From contig CM067551.1 of the NCBI GenBank assembly GCA_034509755.1, forward strand, positions 11,776,501 through 11,840,500: a stretch of 64,000 bases of DNA, written 5' to 3'. Source of the DNA: Anisodus tanguticus (Eukaryota > Streptophyta > Magnoliopsida > Solanales > Solanaceae). Shown piece after piece: positions 58,931 to 64,000 of this stretch. Below the pieces are notes generated by a model. The model was not told the origin of the DNA. It ran no database searches and saw only the letters and a program-made list of their open reading frames with translations. Every line of letters begins with the position of its first letter. Within the stretch, counting starts at the first letter, position 1. Made by a program: the position numbers and the translations under genes.

Positions 58931-60986
58931 ACATTTCATTTTCATATCAACATTACATTTTTGGTAATTAGACTCTATGATGGCATATTATCTTGTCATT
59001 TATTGAATAATGCTTCTGTTAATTTCCCTTCTATCTAGGATTCCTACTGGTTATGAGTTAAAAGTCAATTTTGCGTGATTGAATCTACTTTTTGCCAGAT
59101 GAAATCAAGAGATTCGTGTTGCTTAAATGCTTAGCACTATATATTGAACAATTGTGAATCTTTTTCTTTCTTGAGTGTATGGTGGTTGAAACCCAGCTTT
59201 AAAAATGTTAGTGTCATTTAATGTACTTCTATTCTACACATCTTACAAAGAGATATGACAAAGAGCTTCCTTGATTCTTTTGATATTTATTGTCAATAAG
59301 ATGATATTAATTGCTCCAATTGACACCTTTTGAGTGGTCACGTTACAAGGTACAATGTTTCAGCAGAACTTGGTTAGGTCTTCTTACCTTGTCACATACT
59401 AAAGTCTTGCAGATTTGTGGCTTATTCTTGGGAGAGGACATGTTGAATGGATTGTGTCATAGAAGCATTTGCTTGCAAATTCATCTGTTTTAATTTATGT
59501 ATTTTACTTCTCATTTTAGTCTATTTAAAGAAAAATGTCACTTTCTATATTTAATAATTCTTTAATTTTAGTGACACGGTTAAGACCATAAAATTCAAAG
59601 GGTGTGTTGTGACATTCTATACATCTTTAGTTTAAGACCACAAGATTTAGAAGTTATTCCGTATCCAATTAAACTTAGACATATAAAATGAAATGGAAGG
59701 AATATACCATAATAATTGAATTTATTATTAAATATTTAATAAATATACTGGAGTTTGAACAAAAGTCAAGTGAATTCATATATTAAATGCTAGATCTTGT
59801 GTCCATGGCTGACAGTCTTTCGAATCCTTGAAAGTTGTTCAGCACCAATATTCCTGATTCCTGCTTTGCTTTTGGAAATAATGCCAATTTATTATTCATT
59901 TATCGAAAGGTGTTTAAGCTGTGTTACATAAAGGACAAGGTAGTAGGGAAAAAAGGTCAATTTTTCGACCTTCTTTATAAAGCATAAACTTTAATAAGCA
60001 CTTAAAACTGTACAAACTATTGCAAAAATGTTTAGATTTCCTTTTTCCTTTCAAAAAGAAGCATGCAAATGTATACACACACAGATATCATCTATATATT
60101 TTAACATGTTATGGTAGGTTGTTACCGTTTTACCAAGTAATCAATTAATGATTTTCATTAGATGTACCTGCAATTGATCTTAAAATGATCTGAATGTGTA
60201 TGTTTACCTCAACGGTGCATGGAACTTAACTCATAAATTTAGCTTTCCTTTACCTTGTTCTACTATAATTTCTCTGTAAGACATAAATTTTTTGACAACT
60301 TCCTAGATATTCATACAAGCCATTAATCATTTTATTGTACTAGTAGATAGGATTAGCTATTGTATATTTTACACAAGGTCTAACGATCATCATGATGGGT
60401 GTTTGAGTCGTTTTTATGTACTTGCTGCTGCTTCATATTACTTGCTCCTTCCTATCACATCAAAAAATTATGTTTATTTTCGATTCTTATAATGATAATA
60501 ACAACTCACTCTCTGTGCTACTTTATTTTATCAAACTTTGGCCAAACTAAACAATTAAAAGTGACACATGTAAAACATTTTATCAAATTACGGTCGTATC
60601 AAGAATACTTATTTACCGAACTATTCCTTCATTTCGATAGGCTATATGGATCATTTACTATGCAGTCTATAATTCGGTAAAGTTTAAACTACTCACATTC
60701 TGTGTTAAATCTCATGAGAGTAAAATCTCGATAGATGGTTAAATCTCATGGGACTAATGTCTCAATAGATATTCAACCCGCATTTATGACTCGGAATGTT
60801 TACTAGATACACCCTAAAAACTTTTTATCCTTATATTTTGTTTAATTATTTGATTAAATATAATATGGTTTGTTTCAGAACCTAAAGTTGGTGGTTTAGA
60901 ATATTATTGAATAATGTATCTTGTTAACCCCAAAATGTAAATTTGTGGAGCTTTCCCATGTCTCCTAGCTAACGTCAAACCACATG
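58931..60986. other. 3' region of TOC159 and intergenic space
   Basis: About 58931-59060 is probably TOC159 3' untranslated sequence. The remainder is AT-rich; 59510-59705 resembles a decayed mariner-type MITE. No gene seen. Confidence 0.45.
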
Positions 60987-60995
60987 ATAAATAAA

Positions 60996-61268
60996 GGAAT
61001 TTTACAAAAATATACGAGCCAACATAATATTACACCTACATAACCATATTTTTAGTTTATAAACACATAATTTAATTTTTTTCCCGCAACATTGCTTATA
61101 CACACGATATACAACATTATACACTCCGGTAAATAATGTGTGCACCTTATATAAAAGTGAGTGTATAATAGGTGTTTACTGAGAAACTGGGCTAAACGGG
61201 ATAATTAAGAAAAAAGGGGTTAAAATGGGTAAATATTCTTTCCGGTTGACATAGGGCGTAATTTTCCC
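60996..61268. mobile_element. Mutator-like MITE between TOC159 and SRPP
   Basis: 273 bp, ends GGAATTTTAC and GTAATTTTCCC, with the exact 9-bp duplication ATAAATAAA on both sides (60987-60995 and 61269-61277). It lies close to the 3' end of the SRPP gene and may fall in its transcript. Confidence 0.9.
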
Positions 61269-61450
61269 ATAAATAAAACGCTCTGTTCTTCACCCGTTAT
61301 TTTAAAACTCTGGAAAATACAGAATGTTAAGGACTTTAGCAAATGACTTGTGATATAAAGACGAACAATTACTACCGACAAACAAAATCCAAGTTATTAA
61401 CCCAGCGGCCCATTAATCCCAATAGGCCCAATCCCAGTAACGCAAAATGG

Positions 61451-63389
61451 TCATTGCGCCGAGGCAACAGTAGCGTCATCCACGGAAACAGAATGCCCGT
61501 TCTCCGCGGCGCCGTCGCCTTCAAACACCTTCGCTATCCTCTCAACAGGAATAACCGGAAAATAATACGCCACCGCGAATCCTCTCTCCGATGCATACGT
61601 CACAGCTCGATTGTACTTCTCGCTCCAATACGCCGCCGTTGGCACCAAAATCTGAGCCACTTGAGGGAACAAAGGAAGCCTGTTCAGTGACCGCCATGCC
61701 GAAACTGCATTCTTCTCGACTACTGGCTCGTATTTTGCGTATAGCTCCTTGGCTGTGGGTTCGTACTTTGTATAGAGCGCTTTAGCTACGTTACTCGCCG
61801 TGTCCATCAAGCCATCGCGCTGTACCTCGCCGGCGAGATCTCGAGCTATTTCTGGTGCTTTCTGAGCCATTAATAGAGCTTGGCTTGATGCCTGCTTTAG
61901 TAGAGAAGGCACATGGCGATCAACTTCGGTCATCAACTCTACCACCTGCATAGGTTCAACCTCTTAAATTTTTTAGACTTAATTCATTGCATATGCATTC
62001 AGAATTTAAAACTTCACGTGTATATCAATGCTCTATCTCAACATCAATTTGTGCGGTGCATTCACCTCACCATATGATAATATAATAATCCAATGGAGAG
62101 AGATCTAGGATTTCAAGTCATCGGAGAAAACAATTTCTACATGCCAAGAGATGGTAAAAAATACACGCAAACTATTACTCCTGTGTCTCAGAAATATTTA
62201 CATACTTTTTTATTAGTTTGTTTAAAAAATATTGATAATTTTTTATATTTAAGAATAATTTAATTTTATTAGATGATTTATGACCACACAAATATCTAAG
62301 ACTTGTTGTGGATCATATATTTAAAAAATATTTATTTATTTCTTAAAATTCGTGTCAAGTCAAATTAGATCAATTTTACCTACTTTTTTCGCTGACTTTA
62401 ACATTTCAATCTCATCTATTTGTTGATTTTTCTATCTTGAGTATCACCGTCTACTCTATTTCCTATCTAAACTATCACCATTCATCGAAAGATGATCAGG
62501 TTTACCCTTGGAAAATTACATGACCATACATAGGTTTGAGCCAGTTAGCCCAGCGGCCGAGGCTGTTCAAAAAGCCTTATTCAGCTCTGCACAGGTTCGA
62601 TGCCTGGTGTAGTCTTCAAATTGTGCCATTTTTTTTATATTCAATTCTCATTTTCAGCAGTGTGAGAATGACCGGTTACGCCATTCGCAGTTTGTTTTTA
62701 ACTCTTTTTTTTCCTAATAAATTTTGTAAATAAACAAATCTAATTAAAATTGTATAGTTTAATATTAAAATTTTCGGTGCAACCATTGATTAAAATAAAA
62801 AATTAGCGTTTCAAAATTTGTATACCATTCCCGAAATTTCTAGCTCCGCCACTGATTATTGGCATAATCAGCTTTAATGTTTATTTTAATATATAAGTGG
62901 CCAAGCCAAATCGCTCAAAGAGGAATCATCTTAGTAGGAGCTTTCCAAAGTTAGATAGAAAAAAAATTGAAAGTTGATCTAAACTCACGAAAAAGTGATA
63001 TTTCAATGTTTTTTACTAGTAACTCAAATGCCAATAAGCTAATACATATATCTTCTCTGTTCCAGGAAACTTTCAGCTGCACTAAGTTCTATCAAAAGTA
63101 CTCTGTGGACTGTGTGAATAAAATTTAAGTATTTATTAATTGGTGCTGGAGAAAGAAGGTGAACCTTTAGGTCGATGAACTTGAGGAGATCGAAAGGGAC
63201 GTTGTGGAACTTCTCGCAAACCGGTCCAATGACGGTTTTAACAGTGGCTTCTACGGCCTGGACACCAGGTTTCAACGGACCGGAGTTTCCTTTGCCGTAT
63301 TCGTACAAAGTTGAGAAGCAAACAATCACATAGATCGCTGCAACTTGAACAAAATCCAGATATTTGAGTTTCCTCTCATCTTCTGCTAC
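61451..63389 (-). CDS. SRPP: REF/SRPP-family protein (small rubber particle / stress-related), 5' partial
   Basis: Two minus-strand exons: 63389-63165 (75 codons, VAEDERKLKYLDFVQVAAIY through FDLLKFIDLK) and 61945-61451 (164 codons and TGA, from VVELMTEVDRHVPS). Introns are GT-AG and the junction is in phase. The conserved family segments are YEYGKGNSGPLKPGVQAVE, VIGPVCEKFHNVPFDLLKF, YEPVVEKNAVSAWRSLNRLP and VPTAAYWSEKYN. Family members coat rubber particles or lipid droplets and respond to drought; in non-rubber plants they are known as stress-related or lipid-droplet-associated proteins. The start codon and first ~10-15 residues are not found down to position 64000, so exon 1 lies beyond the window. 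The exact acceptor at 63389 is uncertain by a few bases (alternatives at 63385 and 63382). No damage seen. Confidence 0.93.
62530..62860 (+). repeat. Possible tRNA-derived SINE in SRPP intron
   Basis: TAGCCCAGCGG at 62546-62556 and GGTTCGATGCC at 62594-62604 look like RNA polymerase III A and B boxes at normal spacing. The downstream part is AT-rich and ends in CTAGCTCCGCCACTG (62840-62854), the terminus of another short repeat family, so the element may be composite. No duplication found. Confidence 0.4.
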
Positions 63390-63469
63390 CTTCAATTATA
63401 AACAATCAGGTACAAAGTTAAAACTTAAAGTTCTGAATCTCAGCATATAGGTTGCTGATTGACATGAGA

Positions 63470-63565
63470 AAACACCGCCACCACAACAACATAGTAAAAT
63501 CTCACAAAGTGGGGTCTGGGAAGGAGGGTAGAATGTATGCAAACCTTACCCCTGCCAAAACAGAT
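63470..63565 (-). repeat. RTE/TS-type 3' tail fragment in SRPP first intron
   Basis: CACAACAACATAGT, TCTCACAAAGTGGGGTCTGG and GTATGCAAACCTTACCCCTG match the RTE tail at 11094-11220. It lies upstream of the second SRPP exon, in what should be intron 1. Confidence 0.8.
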
Positions 63566-64000
63566 TTACTAGGAAAAAGTAAGTTAAAATGATAAAGTTC
63601 ACAAGGATTTGAAGCCTATGAATTATGTATTCTAATGTTTGTAAGTTATTGAGTTCTTAACTAATAATTTATACATACTCAATATGTAATTAATTATCTG
63701 TTAGAACATCACCTTTGTTCATAAGGATTCTTCTAGGATATGTGTTGCGAAAATGGATTTTGGCCTTAGTTTCAAAATCTAACCATGAAATAAAGATTGC
63801 CAAGCACCAAATATGAAGGCAACAACTTGTTCCAAAATTAATACTATATAATTTAACACCTCAAAATAAAAATATGACAATCCATTCCCTCAATTAATAT
63901 GGCGTAATTAAACACCTTAGATCTAAACATATGGATTGAAAACGATATTATATAAGCTCGCATCCTGCACTAAAACAGTACTTTACTCCTAGATTTTCAG
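63566..64000. other. Intron 1 of SRPP (probable); nothing coding
   Basis: 63605-63700 matches part of the short repeat family seen at 51245-51407 (CCTATGAATTATGTATTCTAA). No exon found. Confidence 0.5.

Noticed and set aside
62540..62610. A functional tRNA gene
   Set aside because: A- and B-box-like words are present, but no acceptor stem or anticodon arm pairing could be made out, so a SINE head is more likely.
1..64000. CRISPR arrays, bacterial operons, riboswitches or a novel defence system
   Set aside because: Introns, LTR elements and plant protein families show this is nuclear plant DNA. No regularly spaced repeats with unique spacers were seen.

Overview
This window is nuclear plant DNA, most probably from a Solanaceae species (tobacco, tomato, pepper and relatives). 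The host genes are intron-bearing and have plant organelle and stress roles. The repeats have a Solanaceae character: an RTE-type LINE ending in (TTG)n with many loose copies of its 3' tail, a degraded endogenous pararetrovirus resembling the solendovirus group, and short elements with CAGTGGCGGAGC-type ends. All family assignments come from reading the sequence and translations; no database search was possible.

Layout: 1-9141 is two decayed Ty1/copia elements. The second (2166-9141) has both LTRs and a 2.0-kb LTR-like insertion nested in its integrase gene. 11093-14085 is a 5'-truncated RTE LINE on the minus strand with a target-site duplication. 16196-19815 is a six-exon gene for a p23-type HSP90 co-chaperone. 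21624-25984 is an eight-exon WD40 gene resembling WDR89/GTS1. 26937-28097 (minus) holds only the last exons of a mismatch-repair PMS1 gene, with a stop codon in the final exon, so it is a truncated pseudogene. 28790-29330 is a second RTE remnant.

29500-36830 is a composite: a minus-strand copia RT fragment fused to pararetroviral sequence that occurs as two long inverted arms (30233-31711 and 31792-33065) around a roughly 80-bp spacer, followed by the remaining pararetroviral genes and a promoter. Next come a non-autonomous hAT element (37184-38346, perfect 8-bp duplication) and a Mutator-like element (38390-39517, perfect 9-bp duplication). 41080-53531 holds one LTR family: a full copia-type element with decayed interior (41080-47538) and two solo LTRs in the opposite orientation (49200-50611 and 52413-53531). 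Each of the three insertions has a perfect 5-bp duplication.

The right end is genic again: TOC159, the chloroplast preprotein import receptor (54760-58930), interrupted by two one-base C contractions, and a REF/SRPP small-rubber-particle-like stress protein on the minus strand (61451-63389) whose first exon lies beyond the window.

The genes do not form a pathway. They are ordinary, separate plant genes, and most of the remaining DNA is repeats of different ages. No novel gene system was found. The most unusual structures are the pararetroviral inverted repeat, the trans-mobilised-looking LTR family and the many exact target-site duplications.
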